DNA of 64,000 bases from Nematopogon swammerdamellus (Eukaryota; Arthropoda; Insecta; Lepidoptera; Adelidae), in assembly GCA_946902875.1 (NCBI GenBank), contig OX336340.1:23947566-24011565 (forward strand), given 5' to 3'. The notes under the pieces are model-generated. The model was not told the DNA's origin. It worked only from the letters and a program-made list of their open reading frames with translations, and made no database searches. Position 1 is the first letter of the stretch. The number at the start of each line of letters is the position of its first letter. The position numbers and the translations under genes were made by a program. Positions 49,428-59,285 of this stretch are shown here, piece by piece.

Positions 49428-49567
49428 ACTAGTATACGTAAATTCAAATGTCTCGTTCCTTTCAAAATTATTTTGTTTTATTATACGTAGTCATAAATTT
49501 ATAACGTGCAGCGCCGTCACTGGATACTGGCAGTAATAAACGAATTTCCTATTCGTTTGGTTGCCAC
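49428..49567 (-). repeat. Unclassified interspersed repeat, copy 2
   Basis: Reverse complement of 7878-8035: CAAACTAGTATACGTAAATT ... AAACGAATTTCCTATTCGTT, TGGTTGCCACTATT. Somewhat diverged. Confidence 0.6.
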
Positions 49568-49571
49568 TATT

Positions 49572-49975
49572 AAAAAAAACTGGCCAAGTGCGAGTCAAAC
49601 TCGCGCACCGAGGGCTCCGTATCGCCATGTCATGGTTAGCGCCACTCATCTATGGCGTGTTATGAAATGCTTCATATTAGTTAAAATTCATGATTAGTTC
49701 AAATGCTTCATGCTCTATTCGGTAGATGGCGCACGCGCATACACTTTTTGGTTTCTTCTATGGGAACCCCCATAAGTTTTTTACTTTTTCCTTTTTTTAT
49801 TATTTGTTGTTATATCGGCCATAATAACACATATTCTGTGAACATTTCAACGGGCTACCTATTGCGGTTCAAGAGATACAACCCTCGGACAGACGGACAA
49901 GGACGGACGGACAGACAGACAGACAGACGGCGTAGGCTTAGTAATAGGCGTCCGTACGGGATACGGAAACCATTA
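49572..49975 (+). mobile_element. Interspersed repeat C, copy C7
   Basis: GGCCAAGTGCGAGTCAAACT at the start, GTACGGGATACGGAAACC at the end, with a GGACGGACGGACAGACAGAC tandem inside. Confidence 0.75.
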
Positions 49976-49984
49976 TCTTTTATT

Positions 49985-50038
49985 TTATTTTTTTACTCAG
50001 ACATAGAATGTTAAATTTAACATAATTAAAACTTAGTA
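49985..50038 (+). mobile_element. LINE 3' UTR fragment
   Basis: TAGAATGTTAAATTTAACAT, AATTAAAACTTAGTAT matches part of the 56.36-kb LINE tail. It abuts the (ATGT)n tail of the next LINE. Confidence 0.4.
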
Positions 50039-50039
50039 T

Positions 50040-50676
50040 ACATACATACATAACGTCACGCCTGTTTCCCGGTGGGTTAGGCAGAGGCAACGTATCTCGA
50101 CGTGCCACGATCCTGACACACCTCTGCCACCTGTTCCACTCCGATAATGTTCTTCATGCATGCTCTTCGGTTACGGGTACTACGCACTTGACCCTTTTTG
50201 AGCACATGCCCGATCTAGTCCAGGCACGTGCGTCTAGGGCGACCCTTGCCGACTCTTCCACTAACATTTGCTTCATAAATTTCTTTCGTTAGTCTCCTAT
50301 CATCCATTCTTCCAACATGACCGAACCACCAAAGCATTCTTTTCTCAATCCTTGTCACTATATCTTCTTTCCCCTCCGTCCACATGGCTCCGCTCGTTTG
50401 GATCCCCTGGGGGATCTATGTATGTGGATTTTTTGCCCAAACGGATCCCATGGGGGATTGGGTCAGACCACAGCGCTCTCGCACTACACTATTTCTCAAT
50501 CTATCTTTAATTGTAACTCCACACATACTCCTCAACGCGCGCATCCAACTCAACTTTATTAGCAAAACTCTCAGCATAGCTCCAACACCAGTTACCGATG
50601 CCGACGGAGCAGGTTGTACGAACACTCGCTTTTCAGCAGTACAAAAGGCGCACGTTTTGTTTGCGAAAAAATCCAC
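50040..50676 (-). pseudogene. RTE-like LINE C-terminus, copy 2
   Basis: The minus strand includes FVQPAPSASVTGVGAMLRVL, LSWMRALRSMCGVTIKDRLR, NSVVRERCGLTQ, then after a short disruption (50370-50440) RIEKRMLWWFGHVGRMDDRR, LTKEIYEANVSGRVGKGRPR, RTCLD, VLKKGQVRSTRNRRACMKNI. The tail ends in (ATGT)n. One stop lies within (LD*IG), and the disruption carries the palindrome GATCCCCTGGGGGATC. The plus-strand copy at 28.46 kb is the same family. Confidence 0.75.
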
Positions 50677-50789
50677 TTTGTCCAGAGCACGGCCGGCCGG
50701 CTACAGTCCGATCATCGAAGAGTTCAAAGAGATAGACCTAGTTCAACTCTTCCAGCAGACGTTAGTCAAACTGTAGGCATCCTTCCTTA

Positions 50790-51002
50790 TACCTTTAATA
50801 AAATCCAACGTCTGCTTTCTGTCTGTATGTCTGTCTGTCCGCTTATAACTTGAGAACCACTGAACCGATTTTAATATAGTTTGCTTCTACGGATAGCTTG
50901 GTTCTTCCCATCAATTATAGGCTTTTCATCACGTTAAATAGCTTATGAGGTTAGGAGAGAAGTCAAATATGAGAGCGGGCGGAGCCGCGGGCACAGCTAG
51001 TT
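50790..51002 (+). mobile_element. Helitron-like repeat K, copy 2
   Basis: AAAATCCAACGTCTGCTTTC, CGCTTATAACTTGAGAACCA, ATAGCTTGGTTCTTCCCATC, ending GGAGCCGCGGGCACAG, CTAG|T. Clearly the same family as 27985-28194. Confidence 0.55.
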
Positions 51003-51049
51003 TACTTATATATTGCTAACGTCAGGACATGCCAGATACTAATCCGACC

Positions 51050-51358
51050 TCATTGATGGGTGGGCTCGACGGTTGGAAGCTGACCGTGGTTCGGATTCCA
51101 CGTAAAACTGTAGGTCCCTTCCCTTCTAACCTTACTAGGTGGTAGGGTTTATCCCGCCCGGGTTGGTACCACCGCACTGAATAAAGAGCCGGTCGAAACG
51201 ACTATGTAAATAGTTCGTGTCTTACGTCCAGTTCAGTGTAGCCGACATGAAATTAAGGGAAGCACTGACATGGCACCTAGTTCACCCGGTGTTATGGGCT
51301 GACATCACGGATGTTGTTGGTGATGTAGGCAACCGTGTCAGTTTCAATAAAAAAAAAA
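51050..51358 (+). mobile_element. SINE A, 5'-truncated long form, copy A13
   Basis: Begins within the degraded 5S-like segment (TTGATGGGTGGGCTCGACGG), then the B-box-like GGTTCGGATTCC, core CTTACTAGGTGGTAGGG, body, and tail GTCAGTTTCAATAAAAAAAA. Confidence 0.8.
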
Positions 51359-51385
51359 CAATCTGCGGTGAGGTACCGTACCAGC

Positions 51386-52150
51386 AGACGTGAAGACTAC
51401 ACTGTTCGTGCAACCTGTTGAAACGGCGTTTGAAGACAGCGAGGTTTTAGGAATCGGGGAAATACGCGCCGGTAGACAATTCTATCGCACAATTTGAGGA
51501 ACGATGAGATTCCAGAAGCGCTATGTCAATAACTGTAAGCTGGAATCTGCGAAGGAAAAAAGGTATTAAGTAGTCGGACGGAAGGCTTTCATACCGCAAC
51601 CGGTCTTTTTGCGGGGTTACACGCATAATGACATATCTATGACTCTGACGCAAAATGACACATTGTGACCACGCGGAATGACATACGCAAAATGCGCGGT
51701 TTCCTCGCTAAGCTTGCCGTCACTTTGTCGGCCCTGTATAAAATAGGGCAGTCGCCGTCGCCGGCCGACTGGCGGCGAAGAGCAGTCACTTTGTCTGCCC
51801 TAGGTTAGGGCGGTCTCAGTGGCCGACTGCTGGCTAGGGGATGTCAATAAGAAAAGGGTCTACGACAAGTGCTGTGGAGATAAGTTGAATGGCAAAGAAT
51901 AATGGATGCAAGTTCCTCCGAGCAGCGTCCGTTATAGTACCAGTTGAACAGACTGAGTGGCCATACAAAACGTCAATTAATATACCATATCCGCCAGTTT
52001 CGGGTCTTCAACAAGACGGACGACGCTGTACTCGTATGGAGTACTAGGACGCCAGCAGAAACTGGGGACTACCTTCCAAAATGTGGCTGCAGCAATCCAG
52101 CGTCACCTTAATATGTGTGATTTCTCGCGTAGATGTTCTCGGGGAGAGAG
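51386..52150 (-). pseudogene. Degenerate LINE family F-like C-terminal region
   Basis: 51400-51680 has F-like codons on the minus strand (YESLPSDYLIPFFLRRFQLT, then IALLESHRSS), corresponding to the F1 region before FLCRT, with frameshifts. 51950-52150 may continue upstream into the RT thumb. The intervening stretch is unclear. Confidence 0.45.
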
Positions 52151-52554
52151 TAAACATCTGAGCAATCTGTGAAAATAGACAGTTCTATCCTTTCGAATAC
52201 TTCCCCTATCACCCGTTTCGGCTCAAAATAAAACTCGGACAAACGGAGCGAAGCTGAAAACCGAAGGCCTGAAAAAAAAAACGGTTCGAAAAGAAACGGG
52301 ATTTATGTTCCTCGGCCACAGTGGTTTATGGGCGATATGTTAATAAACAGAGCGCGTGCTCCGAATGCAGGAATCGAACGCAGAAATGATTCGAATTTCG
52401 AAATGAGCTTTAGGTCGGACCCCGATATTAATAGGATTTAGTACATATTGCGGTGTAATCTTCAAAATAAACGTCGTATTTACTCCAATGCGATTGTCAA
52501 TTAGCGTGTTTTGATTTAGAAGCCGAATAGCTGAGTTGAGGTATATAAAAACAT
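52151..52554. other. No supportable feature
   Basis: No repeat or coding motif recognised. Confidence 0.4.
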
Positions 52555-52640
52555 ACCACACGCCGTATCCAGACAATCGGGGCAAGCACAGTAATCGGTG
52601 TTGTGCAGCAGGGACCTCGGTAAACTAAGTCACAACATCC
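52555..52640 (+). repeat. Hairpin repeat D, copy D4
   Basis: ACCACACGCCGTATCCAGAC, AATCGGGGCAAGCACAGTAA, TCGGTGTTGTGCAGC, ending AAGTCACAACATCC. The distal hairpin arm is weakened. Confidence 0.55.
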
Positions 52641-52644
52641 ATGT

Positions 52645-53975
52645 GTTTATTGTTTATTGTTTATTGTATAATTTCATCCATAGGTAGGTAACCTACGCTT
52701 GGACATGTCGAAAATTCCGCCAGTTCTAAATTCAATGCGAAGAAGAACTGACAAACAAACTTCGCAAGTCACAATGTTTTGTTAGTACCTTATAAGTATT
52801 ATATTATAGTAACTTACAAATAATTAACCCATACTACCGCTCACAAGAGCATTAATATTTACAGCATAAATATGAATACTGAAGAATTTGACCACACTGC
52901 CTATTTAAATTACCTATATCTGGTGTATAGTGCCATCGTCAATTTTGATACTTCATATTATATCAAGTCAAAAAATAAATAAAAATTAGTTTACATTTAT
53001 TACAAAGAGATGTAATAAGTCAAATAAAAAAAAAATTTAATGATACAAAGTGTATCCAAATGTCAAATTGTCAAAGTTTGTTAGTGGAAAAAACAGTAGT
53101 CAAACTCTTAGATAAAATTACGGTCAGTTAATGCATCCTTAATAGTGTAATAACTCTTTTGAATTAACATTAATTTAATCCGTCGTTTGAAATTATTATC
53201 ATCTAATTGTTTTATGTTAAAAGACAGTTTATTATAAAATCTAACACTATTACAAATAAAGCTTTTTGAGGTTTTAGCTAATCTATGTCTTATTAGTTGT
53301 ACATTATTCTCACACCGTGTATCATAGTTATGATTGTCGGAATTAAGAGAGGAATCATTAATGTATTTTCTGGCATAGCATATGTTCTGGTAAACATATG
53401 CACTTGGTAAAGTCATGATTCCTATCTCCCCGAACGCTGTCCTACAAGTATCTCTAGTTTTCATATTTAGGATGTACCGCAAGGCCCTCTTCTGTAATAA
53501 AAATATTCTATTTGAGTCTGCTGCATTTCCCCAAAACATAAGGCCATATGACATGATGCTCTCAAAATAGGCATGATAAACCGTCTTTGCAGCATGAGTT
53601 CCGCATAGCTCTTTAAATTTTTTTATAGCATAACAAGCGGAACTCAACTTACCAGCTAAAGAGTTTATGTGGGCTTTCCAAGTAAAACTTTTATCAAATA
53701 TTACCCCAAGAAAAGTTAGTTCATTAGCAAGGTTTAATGACAAGTTTTCTGCAGTTTTTAATATGGCATCAGTGTTATTACGTCTATGAGTACCTAGAGC
53801 AAAGTGCATAATGTTAGTTTTGTTAACATTTAGTAATAGATTGTTGCATTCGAACCATGATTTTAGAGATTCTAGTTTAAAGTCGTCCAGGCTCCGTGCC
53901 AGCAGTTTTGTACCGGGTTTTAAGGACGTGGCGAGCATTCCGAATTCTCCAAGGCTTAGCATTTATGAGTCGTAA
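52645..53975 (-). mobile_element. 5'-truncated LINE with long 3' UTR and ACAATAA-type tail
   Basis: An RT C-terminal frame (53962-53108) is followed by ~440 bases of AT-rich 3' UTR that ends in three heptamers (ACAATAA/ATAAACA, 52646-52670). Short tandem oligomers instead of poly(A) are typical of CR1-like LINEs. The upstream RT catalytic part is missing. Confidence 0.8.
53108..53962 (-). CDS. LINE reverse transcriptase, C-terminal frame
   Basis: A 284-residue open frame that starts after the catalytic FADD/YADD motif. Seen: SWFECNNLLLNVNKTNIMHF (the NP.KT-type segment), LTFLGVIFDKSFTWKAHINS (the L-G motif), YHAYFESIMSYGLMFWGNAA, RIFLLQKRALRYILNMKTRD and a C-terminal KSFICNSVRFYNKLSFNIKQ. 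These are standard blocks of the thumb and tail of Jockey/CR1-type RTs. With no catalytic aspartates the protein cannot polymerise. The frame is intact, so the insertion is relatively young. The first ~12 residues may come from flanking DNA. Confidence 0.8.
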   Translation of the reverse strand: MLSLGEFGMLATSLKPGTKLLARSLDDFKLESLKSWFECNNLLLNVNKTNIMHFALGTHRRNNTDAILKTAENLSLNLANELTFLGVIFDKSFTWKAHINSLAGKLSSACYAIKKFKELCGTHAAKTVYHAYFESIMSYGLMFWGNAADSNRIFLLQKRALRYILNMKTRDTCRTAFGEIGIMTLPSAYVYQNICYARKYINDSSLNSDNHNYDTRCENNVQLIRHRLAKTSKSFICNSVRFYNKLSFNIKQLDDNNFKRRIKLMLIQKSYYTIKDALTDRNFI

Positions 53976-54200
53976 CTTGACGGCGGCGGCGGTCAAATGG
54001 AGGGACGGAATTATTTTTATGGATTAGCCCTTTGTGAGAATAAGTGCAATGAATTTTTAAAGTGAAAGATTGCTTCTAAGCGTTGCTGAAAAATACATTG
54101 ATGCAAACTGAAGGCTAGATTCGTCCAAATGTAATAAAGTAAACTATATTTATTATATTTATAAATAAAACAGTCAATCAATATAATGGGTCTGCAGCTG
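53976..54200. other. No supportable feature
   Basis: Short GGCGGCGGCGG patch at 53980-53991, then AT-rich sequence. Confidence 0.4.
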
Positions 54201-54209
54201 CCGGTAATC

Positions 54210-54315
54210 TCTTGTCAATCAATCAGCCAATTGTATGTTAAATGCTGTGTATGTGATGTGTTTATATAAAATATGATACTGAATAAATAATTTGAATTTA
54301 ACTTTGAATTTAAAT
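54210..54315 (+). repeat. LINE 3' end with TTTGAATT-type repeats
   Basis: GTATGTGATGTGTTTATATA, CTGAATAAATAATTTGAATT, TAACTTTGAATTT: an AATAAA signal and short tandem words mark a LINE 3' tip. No coding part. Confidence 0.5.
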
Positions 54316-54366
54316 GCCACTAACAGATTACTAGTGAAATCAGCCATAAAAAATAAAAAAATATTT

Positions 54367-54747
54367 TTATGGAAACTAACACGGTTGGCTACAATATCAC
54401 CTACAACATCCGTGATGTCAGCCCATAACACCGGGTGAACTAGGTGCCATGTCAGTGCTACCCTTCATATCATGTCGGCTACACTGAACTGGACGGAAAG
54501 CACGAACTATTGGTATAGCCGTTTCGACTGACGTTTCATTCAGTGCGGTGTTACCAACCCGGGCGGGATAAACCCTACCACCTAGTATAAGGTAAGAAGG
54601 GTACAGTGTACAGTACAGGGTACAGTACTACAGTTTTACGTGAAATCGGAACCACGGTCAGCCTCCAACGGTTGAGCGGTCACCCATCATACCCTGGGTT
54701 GCTTAACAACAGTCGACCGACCGCACCACTGAGATACCGAGGCTGAC
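54367..54747 (-). mobile_element. SINE A long form, copy A14
   Basis: Tail, body, core and a shortened 5S-like head ending GAGATACCGAGGCTGAC on the minus strand. ACAGTGTACAGTACAGGGTA, an AGTACAGT-type local expansion, replaces the usual GGGAAGGGACCTACAG stretch near 54602-54630. Part of the 5S-like box C region is deleted. Confidence 0.8.
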
Positions 54748-55386
54748 AAAAAAACAGTTTATCCGTTATAGACAGACGGATAGACAGAAGACAGACAGAC
54801 AGAGAGACAGTTAGACAGGCGACAGACATACAAACATTTTATAATAATAGAGAAGAGATAGAAGATAAGAAGAAGATACAAATAAGAAGATTCGAACTAA
54901 AACTACAAACTCTACTACAGATAAATTCACGCTAGAGGTGAGATTTTAAAATTCGTCCTCACTCGGTACAGACGACGAGTAGTCGATCCCACTGGGAATA
55001 TTCAATATAAACTACTTCCTGCCTCCAGTAGGTAAGTATACCAGTCTATATAGAAATGTACCACCACAGCCGCCGTAGGGATTCCCTCTCCGGGCTTCCG
55101 GGACTAAAGATTTCGGCATCGCAGAATAATCCGACGGGAAGGAAATTTTAGAGGGAACTACAGCGAATGGGGAAAATTTGTAGTAAAGAAAACACAAAAC
55201 ATTTTTCTCAAGTACAAAAACAATATACAGAACAAAAATGACACTCACGGAATCTCTGATTTTAGAAATTATAACACTCACGGAATCTCTGATTTTAGAA
55301 ATTTTGAACCGCCATATTCGACTACCGTGCGATCGCACAGATCGGAACAGCTCGCAGATTTTTTTATGAATGTAAGTACGTACATA
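54748..55386. other. No gene; small tandem duplication
   Basis: GACAGACGGATAGACAGAAG-type tandem at 54770-54815. A 31-base unit, ACACTCACGGAATCTCTGAT..., is repeated twice at about 55238-55300. The 188-codon frame on the minus strand (55578-55012) crosses unrelated repeats and is not a gene. Confidence 0.5.
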
Positions 55387-55505
55387 CATACATATCACAC
55401 ACGCTGAATCCCGACAATCGGGGTAAGCAGAGTAGTCGGTGTTGTGCTGCAAGAATTCTGGTAAATTACAGCACAACACCGACCACCACGTTTCGCAAAG
55501 TATTC
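55387..55505 (+). repeat. Hairpin repeat D, best-paired copy
   Basis: CCCGACAATCGGGG hairpin, then GTCGGTGTTGTGCTGC ... CAGCACAACACCGACC with perfect 13-base arms, ending ACGTTTCGCAAAGTATTCG. Confidence 0.65.
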
Positions 55506-55512
55506 GACGTGG

Positions 55513-55598
55513 CGATGTGGCCATCTTACATTCAGTACGGTAGTAGCGACCCAGTCGGCTACAATTTGAGCCTACCACCTAGTTCGGGGCAAGGGAAA
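55513..55598 (-). mobile_element. SINE B core fragment
   Basis: GATGTGGCCATCTTACATTC, GGCTACAATTTGAGCCTACC, ACCTAG: the core and neighbouring body of SINE B only. Confidence 0.6.
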
Positions 55599-56359
55599 TA
55601 TATTATACTCCGTATATACAAAGTTTCTATATACAAACTCTATGGCTTTATTAATAATTTCGTACACGTTTTTTGTACACTTCTGATCACAGTAATAATA
55701 AGCTGTGTCGATGTACTTTTGCGTCTAAATAGATATGTAGTTCCCTGCTTAGATCATACTGAATCAATAGAGACCTATAATTACTGACAATACAAGTTCA
55801 ATTTGTACGCACACAGGCTCACGCATCAAGTAAACTTCTAAGCGGTACGGCCACAGAACATAAAACACAACTAGAAGGAGCGCGATAACTCGGTGTGTTG
55901 TGTACACCACAAGTAAGCGTAACTCTGCGTACTTGATCTCCGCCCATGTCAGGCGCTTGTGTCACGTAACTATAAAGCAAGAAATACATGAACGCCTTTT
56001 TAGGGCTCCGTAGCCAACGACGCTGTTAGGGACCCTTATAAAATAGGTCAGGTATTTCCCGGACGCAACAAAATGTGATCAGTTAAGTCAAGTCAGGTGT
56101 TCTCAACTGTAGTGAAAAGGGGCCGCAAAAATCTATTTAAATATAAAAATAGTTTTTTTTAATATGCCGGGCTGTATATCGTTGAAAAGGTTTTCAATAG
56201 CTTACTGCCATAGTTTACAACTGCCTACTACTATCGAAGTATCGAAATTTAAAAACAATTTTGTATTCTTTTAGATAATCCATTTTATAAATTAAATGTT
56301 TTTTTTTTCATATTGTAAATAAACAATATTGCTGACTTGGACGATTCAAATGAATCTTT
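55599..56359. other. No supportable gene
   Basis: Unassigned. 56000-56040 (TTTTTAGGGCTCCGTAGCCA) resembles the end of repeat C. Confidence 0.4.
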
Positions 56360-56632
56360 TATATGTATAAATTTGAGTGAACCCTATGTTCTTTGTACTT
56401 TATTCTCTTTTTTTAAAGATAATCTTTTACTTATTATTTTTATTTTTTATTAGATGTAGTATGTTATAGTTAACATAATTAAAAATTAGCATGTAGGTTA
56501 TATTTAAGCGTTGCTGAACGGGATAAAACAAAAATGATGACGAACCATACAGAATATGCATATGTCTCAATGTAATATTGTTATTGTTGTGTGTTCTTTA
56601 TGGCGAAATAAATATCTGAATCTGAATCTGAA
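56360..56632 (+). mobile_element. LINE 3' UTR with (CTGAAT)n tail, uninterrupted copy
   Basis: GAGTGAACCCTATGTTCTTT, GTTAACATAATTAAAAATTA, AATATTGTTATTGTTGTGTG, TTCTTTATGGCGAAATAAAT, then (CTGAAT)3. It is the reference for the interrupted copy at 34.19 kb and for the 73-base insert at 40.24 kb. Confidence 0.65.
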
Positions 56633-57560
56633 TATATGGGAATTTTGTTATCCTCGTCTTCATACTAGAAAGTAATAGTGCTACTTCCACTCGTTTTTAT
56701 GTTCTGTGGCGATGGCGCATTTTGTACCTTTGTCTTTGGCTTGCGTTACTCTTAACCTAACTTATATTGTTAGGTCATCCATCATTACATTATACAGTTC
56801 TGGAGGTCAAATTAACAACTTTTACGGCTGTATTTTTTTCTTTATCACAAAAACGAGGCCCAAAATATGAAAAATTACATGTTCCCCAAAAACTTTTCGA
56901 GTTTACCGCCACAAAAATGTACGAGGATCATGCATGATTGTTTTTTTTTTTCGAAAAAATTATTAAAATTTTGTTAGTCGTTGCTGAATCGTCTGTAAAT
57001 TGGTTTTCTGAAAGTGGACAAAAGAAAAATTAATTGACGCCATATGGAGAAATAAAGTGAATTTGAAAGATTTTTTCTTTGCTGTGATGCGCCATTTGAC
57101 CGTAGCTGCATCGTACTAAGTTGAAAATGTGATTACACATACATGTTTAGATGCAGCATTTGTGTATGTGTGTGTGTATGTATGCGAGTAGCCGCTCTTA
57201 TGGTCGAGTTCATTCATCTTTCGTTAGCTAGAGTATCGTAAACTCTGGCGTACATGGCTCGCCACGCGGCAACAACGTCCTAAGACCAAATTATTGTCGA
57301 TCTGACTGTTCCGTGTTGGTGATCATTTTCCTGTGCAATACAGAAGACATGTAATTATTGCAAAGAAAACTATAATAATACACATATTGTTGGTTATTAT
57401 GTCGGATCAAATCGGTTTTAATCGCGATTCGGCAATATCGGCAATAGTTAATTTGTAGCATTATATATTTGACTCTGGACATCTACAATGTTGAACACCG
57501 TACGGCGGTTATTTTGCGGTCTGAAATTAAAAAAATTGGTTGTCTGTAAAGTCGGTTTAC
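56633..57560. other. No supportable gene
   Basis: AT-rich; a TGTGTATGTGTGTGTGTATG stretch near 57161-57180. No exon-like run. Confidence 0.4.
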
Positions 57561-57568
57561 GGACGATA

Positions 57569-57802
57569 GTTTTACGTGATAAAGTCATAAAGTGTAAGAC
57601 TACTGGGAACGGTTTCTGCTGCCCTGGTACTTTAGAACCAGATAGATAAATGTGTACAAGCCGACGCTTGGGCCGATTGTGCCTCTCTATCGCTTGTTAC
57701 GCGCTCTCGCTTGCACACACAGGCTCAGATGGAACGTGACACTTTTTCGTGCGTGCAGCCGGTGTTAATCAATTTATAAGACGTGACATTATCACGTAAA
57801 AA
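57569..57802. mobile_element. Possible MITE with TTTTACGTGATAA ends
   Basis: TTTTACGTGATAAAGTCA near 57570-57587 pairs with TGACATTATCACGTAAAA at 57784-57801, with few mismatches. No target duplication is obvious and there is no frame. Confidence 0.4.
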
Positions 57803-58218
57803 AAATTATTAAAGGCGACTGCTAAAAAAGTGAAGGAAACAAGGAGAGATCAGTAGAGAATGCTGTATTCGGTTTAAAAATTTTAAAGTTCGAAAGCACA
57901 ATTCAATGGAAAACTTAAGAAATGTAATCAAACGTTGTTTTTAACTAAAACAATATTTTACTGTACTGCGTTGTTTGCCCACCCTGAAAAAAATCCTGGC
58001 TACGTCCTCGCTCCAGGCTGTGTAAACTAACTATGCTTGTTAGATTCGAATCACTGAGGTGTTGCTTAACAAAAATATTGTCGCTACGAAGAAAATATTC
58101 TGTACGATTTCGTAACATTATTTTTTCAAGTTTCACCCAACAAAAAAACTCGCGAACGAGATACAATTGGCGCTTATACAGAACTTTTCCTCTTAACAAA
58201 ACAATCAAATTCTTTCAG
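57803..58218. other. No repeat recognised; upstream of the spliced segment
   Basis: The open frame that enters the exon at 58219 can be extended back to 58033, but codon content there is A/T-driven and the polypyrimidine-AG at 58211-58218 argues that this part is intron. Confidence 0.4.
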
Positions 58219-58487
58219 ACGAAACGAAGTCCACAGGAAGAAATAACAGTAGTAGAGGTATTAAAAGAGCTTGACAAAAGCTTGAGTTTAGACTTGGCGC
58301 TTTTGGTTTCTGACGAAAAATTCCAAAAGGAACTATTCATCGAATCATACGGTGAGCGGTTTGCTTCGTGTAACATACGCCATAAATGTTTATAATTTTC
58401 TTATTTTTAGATTCTCCGCCACGATCAGATACACTAACTACAAATAGATTCCGAAGAGAGGTATTCATCGATGTTAACAACGTATAG
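58219..58487 (+). CDS. Two-exon host-gene segment of unknown function (3' end)
   Basis: Exon 1 (58219-58351) follows AAATTCTTTCAG and encodes TKRSPQEEITVVEVLKELDK, SLSLDLALLVSDEKFQKELF, IESY. It ends before GTGAGC. Exon 2 (58411-58487) follows TTCTTATTTTTAG and encodes DSPPRSDTLTTNRFRREVFI, DVNNV, then TAG. The 59-base intron (58352-58410) has consensus borders, and the split codon G|AT joins in frame. The protein piece is acidic and helix-like, then polar. It matches no repeat in the window. GAG|GTATTC at 58458-58466 could be another donor, so the true end may differ. I do not recognise the family; upstream exons would be outside or distant. Confidence 0.55.
58352..58410 (+). other. Predicted 59-bp intron
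   Basis: Begins GTGAGCGG and ends TTCTTATTTTTAG, a strong polypyrimidine-AG. The length is normal for short insect introns. It keeps the reading frame across the junction (phase 1). Confidence 0.55.
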
Positions 58488-58594
58488 ATTCCTAACGTTC
58501 TTTGTAAGTTTAAAGCTGTTCGTAGCGAAGCGGTAAATGCCTTGTTTCCTACGGGCCGTGGATTCGAAATATCGACTTCTGTCGATATTATTCA

Positions 58595-58740
58595 GGGGTA
58601 GATCCAAGGTAAACTAAGACCTGGAAGACGCCGCATATTTTGGCTGAAGAACCTCCGCCAGTGGTACTTATTCAGCACGCGGCCTCTCCCGGGCTCCAGT
58701 CTAGAAGGTACAGATCACCCTAATGGTAGTCAACCTTCGT
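58595..58740 (+). pseudogene. LINE C-terminal remnant
   Basis: One frame reads RPGRRRIFWLKNLRQWYLFS then TRPLPGSS. The 'GPGRRRISWLKNLR.WF' signature is the C-terminus of a common RTE-type insect LINE. Decayed and short. Confidence 0.55.
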
Positions 58741-59108
58741 TTGAGGTTGGCATCTTTAAGAAGAAGAAGTAAATTCAAATCCATCGGCGTGATTTATCAC
58801 CTTCTCTATCACTCCGAATTTTATTAGAGCATTTCTATCACGATTGTGAATTGATGAATGCTTCGAATTACATTTAAGTTGTAAGTACGTAATAAAGGTC
58901 AGTCGAAAGAAGTATGAAATGCTAACCTTTGTTTGAGGATGGCACCTTAAGAAGAAGAAGTAAATTCGAATCCATCGGCGTGATTTATCACATTATCTAT
59001 CTTTCCCGAATTTGATTAGAGCATTTCTATCACGATTGTCAATTTGATCAATGGTTCGAATTCCATTTAAAGCTGTAAGTACTTAATAAAGGTCGGTCGA
59101 AAGAAGTA
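58740..59108 (+). repeat. Tandem duplication, ~192-bp unit
   Basis: TTTGAGG(T/A)TGGCA(T/C)CTT(T)AAG at 58740 and 58932 start two similar units, each continuing AAATCCATCGGCGTGATTTA-like text and ending GGTC(A/G)GTCGAAAGAAGTATG. The unit follows the LINE remnant. (AATG)n lies at 59112-59134. Confidence 0.7.
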
Positions 59109-59124
59109 TGAAAATGAATGAATG

Positions 59125-59285
59125 AATGAATGAAGTTTTTACGAAACACTAGCATAGCACCTAGCACACAGGCAGGAACATAGTGTAAAGATCTGACATC
59201 ACGAGTATAATTATGACTTTGTTCTTAATTACTTTATGTCACTTGATGTAACGATGTAGCCGACAATGTCAGGTTACATAAAATA
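59125..59285 (+). mobile_element. Degenerate SINE A tail
   Basis: TAGCATAGCACCTAGCACAC, CTGACATCACGAG, ACGATGTAGCCGACAATGTC, AGGTTACATAAAA resemble the SINE A tail with a ~40-base insertion and many substitutions. Confidence 0.4.

Noticed and set aside
53108..53962. A host reverse-transcriptase-like gene
   Set aside because: The frame lacks the catalytic half, ends with a LINE-type 3' UTR and short tandem oligomers, and is a truncated LINE copy.
55012..55578. A 188-codon minus-strand frame
   Set aside because: It crosses a SINE B fragment, hairpin repeat D and a short tandem duplication, and has no domain; a chance frame through repeats.
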